From Modestobacter marinus (lineage in GTDB: Bacteria > Actinomycetota > Actinomycetes > Mycobacteriales > Geodermatophilaceae): a stretch of 64,000 nt of DNA. A model generated the notes under the pieces. It was not told the origin of the DNA, did not search any database, and saw only the letters and a list, made by a program, of their open reading frames with translations. This document shows positions 20,976-30,300 of this stretch, piece by piece; the first letter of the stretch is position 1, and each line of letters begins with the position of its first letter. Position numbers and translations under genes: made by a program. The DNA lies in the NCBI RefSeq assembly GCF_011758655.1, contig NZ_JAAMPA010000001.1:2108001-2172000 (forward strand). Reading direction: 5' to 3'.

Positions 20976-22408
20976 TCGGTCTGTACACCTCCGCGCAGGT
21001 GCGGGCCGCCGAGCGGGCCGTGCTGGCCGGGCTCCCGGACGGGGCGCTGATGCAGCGGGCCGCGACCGGGCTGGCGACGGTCTGCCTCGGCTTGCTGGGC
21101 CGCGGGCACGGCGTCCGGGTGGTGCTGCTGGTCGGCTCCGGGGACAACGGGGGCGATGCGCTGTTCGCCGGCGCCCTGCTGGCGCGGCGCGGCGCGGCCG
21201 TCACCGCCGTCCTGCTCACCCCGGAACGGGTGCACGCCGCGGGGCTGGCCGCGTTCCGGCGGGCCGGTGGGCGGGTGGCCGAGGCGGCCGACGCCGGACT
21301 GCACCGGGCCGACCTGGTCCTCGACGGGATCGTCGGCCTCGGCGGCACCGGCGGGCTGCGCGAGCCCGCCGCCGCGCTGGTCCAGGAGGCGACCGCCGGC
21401 CCGGGGCTGCTGGTCGCGGTCGACCTGCCCAGCGGCGTCGTCGCCGACACCGGGGAGGTGCCCGGCGAGGCCTTCCCCGCCCAGCACACCGTCACCTTCG
21501 GCGCCGTCAAGCCCGGGCTGGTGGTGGGCGCCGGTCGCCGGCAGGCCGGCACGGTGCACCTGGTGGACATCGGGCTCGGCCCCGAGCTGGCCGAGCCGGC
21601 GGCCCGGCAGCTGACCGACGCCGACGTCGTCCCGCACCTGGACGCCCCCGCACCCGACGACGACAAGTACTCCCGCGGCGTGGTCGGCGTCCTGGCCGGC
21701 TCGGCGACCTACCCCGGCGCCGGGGTGCTGTGCACGGGTGCCGCGGTGCGCACCCGGCCGGGGCTGGTCCGGTACGCCGGCACCGCCGCGGAGGGCGTGC
21801 GGGCCGCCTGGCCGGAGGTCATCGTCACCTCGGGGCGCCCGGGGGACGCCGGACGGGTGCAGGCCTGGGTGGTCGGCCCGGGGATGGGCACCGACGACGA
21901 CGCGGCCGGCGTGCTCGCCGAGGTGCTGGCCACCGACCTGCCGGTGGTGGTCGACGCCGACGGGCTGACCCTGGTCTCCCAGCGCCCGGAGCTGGTGGCG
22001 GACCGGTCGGCGCCCACCGTGCTCACGCCGCACGACCGCGAGTTCGCCCGCCTCTTCGGCGAGGTCGGCACCGACCGGATGGCCGCCGCGCGCCGGGGCG
22101 CCGCGGAGCTGGGGTGCACGGTGCTGCTCAAGGGCGACGCCACCGTCGTCGCCGACGCCGAGGGCACCACGTTCGTCAACGGCACCGGCACCCCGTGGCT
22201 GGCGACCGCCGGCACCGGTGACGTGCTGGCCGGGATCCTGGGGGCGGTGCTGGCGACCGGGCTGCCGGCGGCGGAGGCCGCGGCGGTCGCCGCCCACGTG
22301 CACGGCCGGGCCGGTCAGCTGGCGGCCGAGCAGGGCCCGTTGATCGCCGGTGACCTGGTGCGCCGGCTGCCTGGGACCCTGGCCCAGCTGCGCACCGGCG
22401 TCGGCTGA
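20972..22408 (+). CDS. nnr: Bifunctional NAD(P)H-hydrate epimerase / ADP-dependent dehydratase
   Basis: Repairs hydrated NAD(P)H. The 478-residue product fuses a YjeF_N epimerase (about 1-215; [25 protein letters not shown] and AVDLPSGV) to a carbohydrate-kinase-like dehydratase (about 225-478; [50 protein letters not shown]). GTG 20972 overlaps the acpS stop. acpS-nnr-alr is a common actinobacterial order. Confidence 0.94.
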   Translation: MIGLYTSAQVRAAERAVLAGLPDGALMQRAATGLATVCLGLLGRGHGVRVVLLVGSGDNGGDALFAGALLARRGAAVTAVLLTPERVHAAGLAAFRRAGGRVAEAADAGLHRADLVLDGIVGLGGTGGLREPAAALVQEATAGPGLLVAVDLPSGVVADTGEVPGEAFPAQHTVTFGAVKPGLVVGAGRRQAGTVHLVDIGLGPELAEPAARQLTDADVVPHLDAPAPDDDKYSRGVVGVLAGSATYPGAGVLCTGAAVRTRPGLVRYAGTAAEGVRAAWPEVIVTSGRPGDAGRVQAWVVGPGMGTDDDAAGVLAEVLATDLPVVVDADGLTLVSQRPELVADRSAPTVLTPHDREFARLFGEVGTDRMAAARRGAAELGCTVLLKGDATVVADAEGTTFVNGTGTPWLATAGTGDVLAGILGAVLATGLPAAEAAAVAAHVHGRAGQLAAEQGPLIAGDLVRRLPGTLAQLRTGVG

Positions 22409-22435
22409 CCGCGGCGGCCTGGGACAGTGGGCAGC

Positions 22436-23587
22436 GTGACGCAGGTGCAGCAGGTGCTGGACAACCGGGCCGAGGTGGTCGTCGACCTCGACGCGATCGC
22501 GGCGAACACCGCGGCCCTGCGCGAGCGGGTCGGCCGGCCGCTGATGGCGGTGGTCAAGGCCGACGGCTACGGGCACGGGCTGGTGCCGGCCGCCCGCGCG
22601 ACCCTCGCCGGCGGCGCCGACGCGCTCGGGGTGACGGTGCTGGAGGAGGCGCTCGCGCTGCGCGCCGCCGGGGTCACCGCGCCGCTGCTGTCCTGGCAGC
22701 ACGGGCCGGGGGAGGACTACGCCGCGGCGCTGGCCGCCGACGTCGAGCTGTCGGTCAACGCGGAGTGGGCGCTGACCGAGGTGGTCGCCGCCGCCCGCGC
22801 GACCGGCCGCACCGCCCGGGTGCAGCTGTTCGCCGACACCGGCCTGTCCCGGGAGGGCGCCACGCCGGAGGCCTGGCCGAGGCTGGTGGCCGCCGCCGCG
22901 CGCGCCCAGGCCGACGGCGAGCTGGTGGTCACCGGGCTGTGGAGCCACCTGGCCTACGCCGACGCCCCGACCCACCCGACCATCGGCCGCCAGGTGCAGG
23001 TCTTCGAGGAGGCGGTGGCGCTGGCGCGGCGGGCCGGGCTGACCGACGCCCGCCGGCACCTGGCCAACTCGGCGGCCACGATCGCCCTGCCCGAAACCTG
23101 GTACGACCAGGTCCGGCCCGGGGTCGCGCTCTACGGCCTGGACCCCCTCGGCGGCGACCCGGCGCAGTACGGGCTCCGCCCGGCGATGACGGTCCAGGCC
23201 CGGGTCGCGCTGACCAAGCGGGTGCCGGCCGGGACCGGGGTCTCCTACGGCCACACCTACTCCCCGGCGGCCGAGACGACGCTGGCCCTGGTGCCGGTCG
23301 GCTACGCCGACGGGGTTCCCCGCGCGGCCGGCAACCGGGCACCGGTGCTGGCCGCCGGGGCGCAGCGGACGATCGCGGGCCGGGTCTGCATGGACCAGTT
23401 CGTCCTGGACGTGGGCGAGGACCCGATCGCCCCCGGGGACGCGGTGGTGCTCTGGGGCCCGGGGGCGGAGGGGGAGCCGACCGCCCAGCAGTGGGCCGAC
23501 GCGCTCGACACCATCCACTACGAACTCGTCACCCGGGTGGGCGGCCGCTTCACCCGCCGGTACGTCGGCACCGCCGGGGTGCGGTGA
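22436..23587 (+). CDS. alr: Alanine racemase
   Basis: PLP enzyme supplying D-alanine for peptidoglycan. The 383-residue product has the PLP lysine Lys41 in VVKADGYGHG, the barrel motifs SHLAYAD and NSAATIALPE, and GVSYGHTYSP containing the catalytic Tyr. RVCMDQFVLDVG lies in the C-terminal domain. GTG 22436 lies 7 nt after GACAGT, a possible leaderless -10. The next gene overlaps the stop by one base (TGATG). Confidence 0.95.
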   Translation: MTQVQQVLDNRAEVVVDLDAIAANTAALRERVGRPLMAVVKADGYGHGLVPAARATLAGGADALGVTVLEEALALRAAGVTAPLLSWQHGPGEDYAAALAADVELSVNAEWALTEVVAAARATGRTARVQLFADTGLSREGATPEAWPRLVAAAARAQADGELVVTGLWSHLAYADAPTHPTIGRQVQVFEEAVALARRAGLTDARRHLANSAATIALPETWYDQVRPGVALYGLDPLGGDPAQYGLRPAMTVQARVALTKRVPAGTGVSYGHTYSPAAETTLALVPVGYADGVPRAAGNRAPVLAAGAQRTIAGRVCMDQFVLDVGEDPIAPGDAVVLWGPGAEGEPTAQQWADALDTIHYELVTRVGGRFTRRYVGTAGVR

Positions 23588-24774
23588 TGGCGCAGCACGG
23601 ACACCTCCGCCTGGGCCGCGCGGCCGGCCTGGTCGGTGCCGCGGTCGGTCTGGCGGCGGCCGGCACGGCGGTCGGGGTCGCGGTCACCCGGACGGCGACG
23701 TCCCGGGTCCGGGCCGGCGAGCTGGCGGTCCAGCGCGGGGAGGACGGCCGCCCGGTCGAGGACCTGCCGGTGAGCACGCTGCGGCGGGAGGACCCGTTGG
23801 GCTCCGGCCGTCGTGCCGCCGATCGCTCGGTCGTGGTGCGGACCGACGACGGGGTCCCGCTCGCGGTGGAGGAGATCGGCCCGACCGACGCCCCGCTCAC
23901 CGTCGTCTTCGTGCACGGCTACGCCCTGTCGATGGCCTCCTGGACGTTCCAGCGCCGGGACCTCGGCGAGCAGCTGGCCACCGCCAACGGCCACCGGCCC
24001 ACCGCCCGCCTGGTCTTCTACGACCAGCGGGGGCACGGCTCCTCCGGCCGCGGCGCCGCCGAGCGCTCGACGATCGACCAGCTGGCCGCGGACCTGGAGG
24101 CGGTGCTCACCGCACGCGTGCCCCGGGGACCGGTGGTGCTGGTCGGCCACTCGATGGGCGGGATGACGGTGCTCTCGCTCGCCCAGCGCCGTCCGGAGCT
24201 GTTCGGGTCCCAGGTCGCCGGCGTGGCGCTGGTGTCCACCTCCAGCGGCAACCTCGGCGAGCTGGACTTCGGCCTGCCCGCCCTGCTCACCCGGGTCCGT
24301 TCGATGGTCATGCCGGTGGCGGTCTGGACCATGCGCCGACGTCCCGGGATCGCCGAGCTGACCCGGCGCCTGGCCAAGGACGTCGTGTCGGCGGTCACCT
24401 GGTCGATGTCCTTCTCCTCCACCGGCGTCGACCCCGCGCTGGGGCGCTACGTCGACGCGATGATCGCCGGGACGCCGGTCGACGTGGTCGCCGAGTTCTA
24501 CCCGGCGATCACCGGGCTGGACGTGAGCGGCGCGATCGAGCCGTTGTGCCGGGTGCCGACCGTGGTCCTCACCGGGGAAGCGGACAAGATGATCCCGAGG
24601 GCGCACAGCGAGCGGATCCGGACCCGCCTCGAGGAGTCCGGGGACGGCGTCGTCGAGTACGTCACCGTCCCCGACGCCGGGCACCTGGTGCCGCTGGAGC
24701 ACCCGGAGCGGGTGACCGATGCGCTGGCCGGCCTGATCCGCCGGGTCGCCGCCGCCCAGCGGCCTCCCCGCTGA
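23587..24774 (+). CDS. Membrane-anchored alpha/beta hydrolase
   Basis: A 395-residue protein with an N-terminal hydrophobic helix (about 10-35; Ala/Gly/Val-rich) and an alpha/beta-hydrolase fold. The nucleophile Ser189 sits in VGHSMGGMTVL; FVHGYALSMASW is the oxyanion-strand region; the catalytic His is in PDAGHLVPLEHPERV and an acidic residue in LTGEADKMIPRAH. Similar genes commonly follow alr in actinobacteria; the substrate is unknown. Translation is coupled to alr by TGATG. Confidence 0.85.
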   Translation: MAQHGHLRLGRAAGLVGAAVGLAAAGTAVGVAVTRTATSRVRAGELAVQRGEDGRPVEDLPVSTLRREDPLGSGRRAADRSVVVRTDDGVPLAVEEIGPTDAPLTVVFVHGYALSMASWTFQRRDLGEQLATANGHRPTARLVFYDQRGHGSSGRGAAERSTIDQLAADLEAVLTARVPRGPVVLVGHSMGGMTVLSLAQRRPELFGSQVAGVALVSTSSGNLGELDFGLPALLTRVRSMVMPVAVWTMRRRPGIAELTRRLAKDVVSAVTWSMSFSSTGVDPALGRYVDAMIAGTPVDVVAEFYPAITGLDVSGAIEPLCRVPTVVLTGEADKMIPRAHSERIRTRLEESGDGVVEYVTVPDAGHLVPLEHPERVTDALAGLIRRVAAAQRPPR

Positions 24775-24794
24775 CCGGCCGCGAGGCCCCGCCG

Positions 24795-24800
24795 TAGGGT
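24795..24800 (+). promoter_or_regulatory. -10 box implying a leaderless mRNA for the glycosylase gene
   Basis: TAGGGT ends 6 nt before GTG 24807, with GCTGGC between and no ribosome site. It separates the alr-hydrolase unit from the glycosylase-tsaE pair. Confidence 0.5.
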
Positions 24801-24806
24801 GCTGGC

Positions 24807-25424
24807 GTGGCTGCTCCTCGACCCGACGCCGCCGCCGCAGAGGTGGCGGCGACCGCCGCGGCCGCGCCGGACTGGGCCGCGCTGGCCGAGGTCGCCCGCT
24901 CCTGCGTCGCCTGCCCCGAGCTGGCCGCCACCCGGCAGCACGTCGTCGTCGGCGACGTGCCGGTGACGGGGCGGCCGCGGCTGGTGGTCGTGGGGGAGGC
25001 CCCGGGGGCCACCGAGGACGAGACCGGCCGGCCGTTCGTCGGCAGGAGCGGCGCGCTGCTGGACCAGCTGCTCGGCGAGGCCGGGCTGGCCCGGGCGGAG
25101 GTGGCCGTGCTCAACATCGTGAAGTGCCGCCCGCCGGGCAACCGCACCCCGAAGGCCCCCGAGGTCGCCCGCTGCAGCGGCTGGCTGCGCCGCCAGCTCG
25201 ACCTGCTCGGCGCCGACGTCGTGGTGGCGCTCGGGCTGTCCTCGGCGAAGTGGTTCCTCGGCCCGCGCACCGTGCTCGGCCAGGTGCGCGGCCGGGCGCA
25301 CGACGTCGACGGGCGCGCGGTGTGGGTCACCTACCACCCGTCGGCGGCGATCCGGTTCGGCCCGAACGGCGCCCCTCGGGCGGCGCTCGCCGCCGACCTG
25401 CAGGCCGTGGCGGCGTCGCTGTGA
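24807..25424 (+). CDS. Family 4 uracil-DNA glycosylase (iron-sulfur type)
   Basis: Removes uracil from DNA. The 205-residue product has the active-site motif GEAPGATEDETGRPFVGRSG (residues 63-82) and HPSAAIR near the end. Cys33, Cys36, Cys107 and Cys123 match the four ligands of the 4Fe-4S cluster in thermostable-type UDGs. An Ala-rich N-terminal stretch (8-20) precedes the fold. Its stop overlaps the tsaE GTG by 4 nt. Confidence 0.92.
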   Translation: MAAPRPDAAAAEVAATAAAAPDWAALAEVARSCVACPELAATRQHVVVGDVPVTGRPRLVVVGEAPGATEDETGRPFVGRSGALLDQLLGEAGLARAEVAVLNIVKCRPPGNRTPKAPEVARCSGWLRRQLDLLGADVVVALGLSSAKWFLGPRTVLGQVRGRAHDVDGRAVWVTYHPSAAIRFGPNGAPRAALAADLQAVAASL

Positions 25425-25873
25425 GGCGCGCGCAGCAGCTGCCCACCGTCGCCGACACCCAGGCGTTCGGCCGCGAGCTGGCCGGTCTGCTGCGGGCCGG
25501 CGACCTGGTCGTGCTGGCCGGGCCCCTGGGTGCCGGCAAGACCGCGCTGACCCAGGGCATCGGGGCCGGGCTCGGGGTGCCGGGTCCGGTCACCTCGCCG
25601 ACGTTCGTGCTGGCCCGGGTGCACCGCGGCGGGCGGGTCCCGCTGGTGCACGTGGACGCCTACCGGCTCACCGGCATGGCCGACGTCGACGACCTGGACC
25701 TGGACGCCACCACCGACGAGGCGGTCACCGTCGTCGAGTGGGGGCACGGCCTGGTCGAGCAGCTGGCCGACGAGCACCTGGTCGTCGAGCTGGACCGGCG
25801 GGACGACGACGTCCGCACCGTCCGGCTGGTGCCGCACGGCCCCGGCTGGGAGCAGCGGCTCCCCGGGGCCTGA
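25421..25873 (+). CDS. tsaE: tRNA t6A biosynthesis ATPase TsaE
   Basis: TsaE is the P-loop ATPase that drives the TsaBD complex in t6A37 synthesis. The 150-residue product has Walker A GPLGAGKT (34-41), SPTFVLARVHRGG (switch region) and HVDAYRLTG; VVEWGHGLVEQL is the Walker-B-like strand. GTG 25421 overlaps the preceding stop (GTGA). tsaB-rimI-tsaD follow about 0.8 kb later on the same strand. Confidence 0.93.
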   Translation: MRRAQQLPTVADTQAFGRELAGLLRAGDLVVLAGPLGAGKTALTQGIGAGLGVPGPVTSPTFVLARVHRGGRVPLVHVDAYRLTGMADVDDLDLDATTDEAVTVVEWGHGLVEQLADEHLVVELDRRDDDVRTVRLVPHGPGWEQRLPGA

Positions 25874-25876
25874 GCC

Positions 25877-26557
25877 TCAGCCGGCCCGCTCGACGATCGG
25901 GCGCAGCAGCGCCGCCAGTTCCGCCGGTACGGCCAGGAACGGTGAGTGGCCGGCGTCGAGCCGGAGCACCGTGTCGGCGCGGGAGGACATCGCCTCCTGG
26001 GCCGCCACCGGGATCGCCTGGTCCTGCTCGCAGACGACGTAGGTGCTCGGCAGCCCGGTCCAGGCGGCGCGGCTCAGCGGCTGGGTGAGCGCGGCCGTGG
26101 ACTGCAGCCGCAGTTCGGCCACCGCCTGCCGGGTGAGCTCCGGGGAGACGCCGTTGTAGAAGACCTCCTCCGGCGTGGTGACCCGCACGTGCGTCGGGTG
26201 CAGTTCCTGCCAGGACGGGACCTGCCCGCCCAGGCTGCCCACCAGCGACTCGCCCACGTCCAGCTGGAAGGCGCACAGGTAGACCAGGTGCGCCACGCCC
26301 AGCTCGGCGCTGGCCGCCTCGCTGATCGGGATGCCCCCGTAGGAGTGGCCCACCAGGACGACGGGGCCCTCGACCGCGGCGAGCGCGTCCCGGACGGCCG
26401 TGGCGTCGGCGGTGAGGTCGCCGAGCGACTGCGGGTCGGTGCCGGAACTGGGCAGCGCGACCCGGACGACGTCGACGCCGGGCAGCTGGTCGACCAGTGG
26501 CTGCCAGCACCAGGGGCTGTGCCAGGCGCCGTGGACCAGGACCAGGGTGGCGGGCAT
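25877..26557 (-). CDS. Alpha/beta hydrolase (esterase/MenH-like)
   Basis: A 226-residue soluble alpha/beta hydrolase. LVLVHGAWHSPWCW is the oxyanion region, Ser72 in VGHSYGG is the nucleophile and LDAGHSPFLAVP carries the catalytic His. It resembles salicylate-esterase or EstC-like small hydrolases; substrate unknown. ATG 26557 is preceded by CGAGGAACC. It lies on the opposite strand between tsaE and tsaB, separating genes that usually adjoin. Confidence 0.85.
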   Translation of the reverse strand: MPATLVLVHGAWHSPWCWQPLVDQLPGVDVVRVALPSSGTDPQSLGDLTADATAVRDALAAVEGPVVLVGHSYGGIPISEAASAELGVAHLVYLCAFQLDVGESLVGSLGGQVPSWQELHPTHVRVTTPEEVFYNGVSPELTRQAVAELRLQSTAALTQPLSRAAWTGLPSTYVVCEQDQAIPVAAQEAMSSRADTVLRLDAGHSPFLAVPAELAALLRPIVERAG

Positions 26558-26652
26558 GGGAGGTTCCTCGTCGTCGGGGGCGATGGAGGGGCAGTTGATC
26601 AACATGTGGGCCCCGGCGCAACCGCCCGGCCGCTGCCGTCAGGAGCGGCATC

Positions 26653-26658
26653 TACCCT
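26653..26658 (+). promoter_or_regulatory. -10 box implying a leaderless tsaB mRNA
   Basis: TACCCT ends 8 nt before GTG 26667. The tsaB-rimI-tsaD unit needs its own promoter here because a minus-strand gene lies upstream. Confidence 0.45.
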
Positions 26659-26666
26659 CGACGGTC

Positions 26667-27296
26667 GTGCTCGTCCTCGCGCTCGACACGGCCACCCCGA
26701 CCCTCGTCGTCGGCCTCGCCCGCTGGACCGCCGGTGGCCCTGCCGAGGTGCTCACCGAGCGCGGGCTGCCGTCGGGCAACCGGCACGCCGAGCTGCTCAC
26801 CCCCGCGGTCCGCGAGGTGCTGAGCGCGGCCGGCGTCGCGATGGCCGACCTGGACGCGGTCGTCGTCGGCCTCGGGCCGGGACCGTTCACCGGCCTGCGG
26901 GTGGGCATCGTGACCGCGGCCGCCCTGGGCGACGCCCGCGGGGTCCCGGTGCACGGGGTCTGCTCGCTGGACGCCGTGGGCGAGGGCGCCCGTTCGGTGG
27001 TCACCGACGCGCGGCGCAAGGAGGTCCACTGGGCCACCTACGACGCGGCGGGTGCGCGGGTCTCCGGCCCCGGCGTGGACCGGCCGGAGGACGCCCCGGT
27101 CGCCGACCCGGTCGTCGGCGACGTCCGGTTCGCCGAGCGGCTGGGCCGGGAGGTGGTCGCCGCCGAGGTCACCACCGCCGGGCTGCTGCGCGCCGCCCTG
27201 CCCCTGCTGGACCGGCCGCCGGCGCCGCTGGAGCCGCTGTACCTGCGCCGTCCCGATGCGGTGCCGTCGGTGACCCGGAAGCCGGTGAGCCAGTGA
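26667..27296 (+). CDS. tsaB: tRNA t6A biosynthesis protein TsaB
   Basis: TsaB is the inactive partner that forms the TsaBD heterodimer for t6A37 modification. The 209-residue product starts [15 protein letters not shown] (ASKHA fold) and has [20 protein letters not shown]. It lacks the metal-binding HxxxH of TsaD. The stop overlaps the rimI GTG by 4 nt. Confidence 0.94.
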   Translation: MLVLALDTATPTLVVGLARWTAGGPAEVLTERGLPSGNRHAELLTPAVREVLSAAGVAMADLDAVVVGLGPGPFTGLRVGIVTAAALGDARGVPVHGVCSLDAVGEGARSVVTDARRKEVHWATYDAAGARVSGPGVDRPEDAPVADPVVGDVRFAERLGREVVAAEVTTAGLLRAALPLLDRPPAPLEPLYLRRPDAVPSVTRKPVSQ

Positions 27297-27754
27297 GCGT
27301 GCGGCTGCGCGACATGACCGTCGCGGACCTGCCCCGGGTGATGGAGCTGGAGGAGGAGCTCTTCGCCCCGGACACCTGGACCGAGTGGATGTACCGCGAC
27401 GAGCTCGCCCGCCCCGACACCCGGCACTACCTGGTCGCCGTCGACGCCGATGCCGACGCCGACGCCGTGGTCGGTTACGCCGGTCTGATCTCCTACCCCT
27501 ACGAGGCGCACATCGCGACCATCGGGGTGACCGGCACGCGGCAGCAGGAGGGGATCGGGGCGCTGCTGCTGGACACCCTGCTCGCCGAGGCGGACGGGCG
27601 GCGCACGCCGGTGCTGTTGGAGGTCCGCGAGGACGACGAGGCGACCCAGGCCTTCTACCGCCGGCGGGGGTTCGCCGAGATCGGCCGCCGCCCGAACTAC
27701 TACCCGCTCAGTGGGAAGGACGCCGTCGTGATGCTGCGGGAGGTGGCCCGATGA
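27293..27754 (+). CDS. rimI: Ribosomal protein S18 alanine N-acetyltransferase
   Basis: A 153-residue GNAT acetyltransferase. [22 protein letters not shown] is the acetyl-CoA binding region and [29 protein letters not shown] is the RimI-type C-terminal motif. A short run of alternating Asp-Ala (about residues 50-57) sits in a loop. GTG 27293 overlaps tsaB; an in-frame GTG at 27299 is an alternative. It lies between tsaB and tsaD in the usual order. Confidence 0.92.
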   Translation: MSVRLRDMTVADLPRVMELEEELFAPDTWTEWMYRDELARPDTRHYLVAVDADADADAVVGYAGLISYPYEAHIATIGVTGTRQQEGIGALLLDTLLAEADGRRTPVLLEVREDDEATQAFYRRRGFAEIGRRPNYYPLSGKDAVVMLREVAR

Positions 27755-28785
27755 GCCAGCCCCTGGTCCTGGGGTTCGAGACCTCGTGCGACGAGACCGG
27801 CATCGGGCTGGTGCGCGGGCAGACGCTGCTGTCCGACGCGCTGGCCACGAGCATGGCCGAGCACGAGCGCTTCGGTGGCGTGGTCCCGGAGATCGCCAGC
27901 CGGGCGCACCTGGAGGCGATGGTCCCCACCGTGCACCGGTCGCTGGCCGACGCCGGGGTGACGCTGGGCGACGTCGACGCGATCGCGGTCACCGCCGGGC
28001 CCGGGCTGACCGGCGCGCTGCTGGTGGGGGTGGCCGCGGCCAAGGCCTACGCGCTGGCCCTCGACGTCCCGCTGTACGGGGTGAACCACCTGGCCGCGCA
28101 CGTCGCCGTCGACGAGCTGGAGCACGGCCGGCTGGCCGAGCCGTCGATCGCGCTGCTCGTCTCCGGCGGGCACAGCTCGCTGCTGCTGGTCCCCGACCTC
28201 GCCCAGGACGTGCAGGAGCTGGGCCGGACGATCGACGACGCCGCGGGGGAGGCCTTCGACAAGGTCGCCCGGGTGCTCGACCTGCCCTTCCCCGGTGGTC
28301 CGCCGATCGACCGCGCCGCCCGGGAGGGCGATCCCCGGGCGATCCCGTTCCCCCGAGGGCTGACCGGCCCCCGCGACGCCGCCTACGACTTCTCCTTCTC
28401 CGGGCTGAAGACGGCGGTCGCCCGCTGGGTCGAGGGCCGGCAGCGGGACGGGGAGCCGGTGTCGGTCGCCGACGTCTCCGCGTCCTTCCAGGAGGCGGTG
28501 GTCGACGTGCTGACCGCCAAGGCGGTGCGCGCCTGCCGCGACCACGGGGTCGACCATCTGGTCATCGGCGGCGGCGTGGCGGCCAACTCGCGGCTGCGGG
28601 CGCTGGCCCAGGAGCGCTGCGACGCCGCCGGGATCGTGCTGCGCACGCCCAGCCCGCGGCTGTGCACCGACAACGGCGCGATGGTGGCCGCCCTCGGGTC
28701 CAGGCTGGTCGAGGCGGGCGTGGCCCCGGCGCCGATCGACCTGGGCGCCGACAGCTCCATGCCGATCGACCTCGTCTCCCGGTAG
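27751..28785 (+). CDS. tsaD: tRNA N6-threonylcarbamoyladenosine synthase TsaD
   Basis: TsaD transfers the threonylcarbamoyl group to A37 of tRNA. The 344-residue product begins [13 protein letters not shown]; the metal ligands His113 and His117 are in [16 protein letters not shown] and [13 protein letters not shown] are further ASKHA motifs. ATG 27751 overlaps the rimI stop. The C-terminal codons and stop form the first unit of a three-fold 21-bp repeat. Confidence 0.96.
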   Translation: MSQPLVLGFETSCDETGIGLVRGQTLLSDALATSMAEHERFGGVVPEIASRAHLEAMVPTVHRSLADAGVTLGDVDAIAVTAGPGLTGALLVGVAAAKAYALALDVPLYGVNHLAAHVAVDELEHGRLAEPSIALLVSGGHSSLLLVPDLAQDVQELGRTIDDAAGEAFDKVARVLDLPFPGGPPIDRAAREGDPRAIPFPRGLTGPRDAAYDFSFSGLKTAVARWVEGRQRDGEPVSVADVSASFQEAVVDVLTAKAVRACRDHGVDHLVIGGGVAANSRLRALAQERCDAAGIVLRTPSPRLCTDNGAMVAALGSRLVEAGVAPAPIDLGADSSMPIDLVSR

Positions 28786-28835
28786 CCACCCAGGATCTCC
28801 CGGTAGCCACTCGGGATCTCCCGGTACCCACACGG
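28773..28835 (+). repeat. Three tandem 21-bp repeats spanning the tsaD stop codon
   Basis: Units 28773-28793, 28794-28814 and 28815-28835 share TCTCCCGGTA. Units 1 and 2 both contain the in-frame TAG and differ at few positions; unit 3 is more diverged (CCC for GCC). The first unit is the end of the tsaD coding sequence. Confidence 0.75.
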
Positions 28836-28858
28836 GGCAGAAATGGCCATTTCTGCCC
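28835..28858. terminator. Perfect 24-bp palindrome between convergent genes
   Basis: GGGCAGAAATGG at 28835-28846 is followed directly by its exact complement to 28858. The AT-rich centre is unusual in this DNA. It lies between tsaD (+) and the methyltransferase gene (-), where a bidirectional terminator is expected. Confidence 0.65.
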
Positions 28859-30127
28859 TCACGGGGAGTCGCAGACCAGCACGGTGGGGGCGCCGGCGAC
28901 GCGGGTGACGACGACGACCGCGCTGCCCTCGCCGGGCCCGCGGAGCTGGCGGGCCAGCGTCTCCGGCTCGATCGGCGAGCCCCGCTTCTTCACCACCACC
29001 CGGCCGACGCCGCGTGCCCGCAGCAGCGCCTTCAGCTTCTTCAGGTTGAACGGCAGGACCTCGGTCACCGCGTAGGAGCTGACCCACGGGGAGTCCGCGG
29101 CCGCATCGGAGGTCAGGTAGGCGATCGTCGGGTCGACCAGGGTCGCGTCCAGCTCCGCCGCGGCGAGGGCGACCAGGCCGGAGCGGATCACCGCCGGGTC
29201 GGGCTCGTGCAGCCAGCCGCGCACCGGACCCGGCGCGGCGTCCCCGGAGTCGGTGTCGGCGGTCAGCTCGCGCAGCACGCCGTCCCGGCCGACGACGGTG
29301 GCCCGGCGCCAGGCACGTGACGGTGCCCGCCCCCACAGCAGCGCCTCGACGATCGACCCGCCCATCGACACCCACTCGGCCTCGACCCCGGCCGGCACCC
29401 GGTCGTGGTCCAGCCCCGGCGCCACCTTCACCACGCAGGTGGGCGCGGCGTCGAGCAGCGCCTGCACCGTCGACCAGGGCGGCGACCAGCGGTCGGGGTC
29501 GAGCTGACGGCGTCCGCCGGCCCGCCGGGCGGGGTCCAGGACGGCGGCGTCGCAGCCGGCCACCCGGCCCCCGGTCGCGGCGGCCACCAGGTCGACCGCG
29601 TCGGCCGCCCGGACCTCGACCCCGCCGAGCCCCGCCGCGGCGGTGTTGAGCCGGGTGAGCTCGCGGGCGACCGGGTCCAGGTCGACGGCGACCACGGCGG
29701 CGCCGGCCCGGGCCAGCGCGATCGTGTCGGTGCCGGCGGCGCAGCCGAGGTCGACCACCGACCGGGCGCCGCCGGCCAGCAGCCGGGCCGCCCGCCGGTC
29801 GGCGAGGACGGGACGGCCGGCCTGCTCGAGGGCGTCGGCGGTGAAGAGGAACCGGTCGGCGTCGGCGCCGAACACCGGCCGGGCCCGCTCGCGCTGCCGG
29901 GCGATGCCCCAGGCCGGGCCGGCCAGCTCCACCCCCACCTCGGCGCGGAGCCGGGTCAGCGCGGTGACGGCGTCGGCGCGGTCGGCCAGCAGCTCCCGTG
30001 CCCGGGTCAGCGCCGCCGCGCCGGCCGGGGTCGCGAGCGCCCGCAACTGGCGGACCGTATCTGCGGCCTGCCCGCCGGGCGCGTCGTCGTCGTGGAGGTC
30101 GCCGGGCACCGGCACAGCCTGGCGCAT
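28859..30127 (-). CDS. Class I SAM-dependent methyltransferase with THUMP-like domain
   Basis: A 422-residue protein. The methyltransferase core has VVDLGCAAGTDTIALARAGA (motif I) and AVDLDPVARELT (motif II); DAAVLDPARRAGGRR matches the catalytic-loop region of rRNA/tRNA methyltransferases. The C-terminal part (NLKKLKALLRARGVGRVVVKKRG) is the THUMP-like segment. The target is unknown. ATG 30127 is preceded by GGGAGGGA. A longer frame would run into the groES promoter, so this start is preferred. Confidence 0.85.
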   Translation of the reverse strand: MRQAVPVPGDLHDDDAPGGQAADTVRQLRALATPAGAAALTRARELLADRADAVTALTRLRAEVGVELAGPAWGIARQRERARPVFGADADRFLFTADALEQAGRPVLADRRAARLLAGGARSVVDLGCAAGTDTIALARAGAAVVAVDLDPVARELTRLNTAAAGLGGVEVRAADAVDLVAAATGGRVAGCDAAVLDPARRAGGRRQLDPDRWSPPWSTVQALLDAAPTCVVKVAPGLDHDRVPAGVEAEWVSMGGSIVEALLWGRAPSRAWRRATVVGRDGVLRELTADTDSGDAAPGPVRGWLHEPDPAVIRSGLVALAAAELDATLVDPTIAYLTSDAAADSPWVSSYAVTEVLPFNLKKLKALLRARGVGRVVVKKRGSPIEPETLARQLRGPGEGSAVVVVTRVAGAPTVLVCDSP

Positions 30128-30156
30128 CGGGCGTCCCTCCCGGGGTGGGACCCCGC

Positions 30157-30186
30157 TTGAGCGGCTGGCACTCACCTGGGTAGAGT
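30157..30186 (+). promoter_or_regulatory. groES promoter
   Basis: TTGAGC (30157-30162) and TAGAGT (30181-30186) are 18 nt apart. The CIRCE operator overlaps the spacer and -10. Transcription should begin near 30193, giving a leader of about 108 nt. Confidence 0.75.
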
Positions 30187-30191
30187 GCCAA
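30165..30191 (+). promoter_or_regulatory. CIRCE operator (HrcA binding site)
   Basis: CTGGCACTC (30165-30173), a 9-nt spacer and GAGTGCCAA (30183-30191) match the CIRCE inverted repeat with one mismatch in the arms. HrcA bound here would block the -10 box, giving heat-shock control of groES-groEL. Confidence 0.92.
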
Positions 30192-30300
30192 TCGACACGG
30201 GCCGGGCCCCGACCCCCGCGACGGCGAGGCCCAGCCCCCGTGCCACAGCATCAGCACCATCCACCGAGAGCCCGTCCGACACCGAAGGGGGCGTCACGAC

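Noticed and set aside
20396-23518. A 1040-codon open frame on the minus strand opposite nnr and alr
   Set aside because: It is low-complexity (Gly/Arg/Asp/His) and spans several well-supported plus-strand genes and the IS end.
27446-27470. Alternating Asp-Ala run in rimI as a functional repeat
   Set aside because: It is a short simple-sequence loop (GAC/GCC codons) of the kind common in high-GC DNA.
28773-28835. CRISPR-like array
   Set aside because: The three 21-bp units are directly abutting with no spacers, and no cas gene is near.
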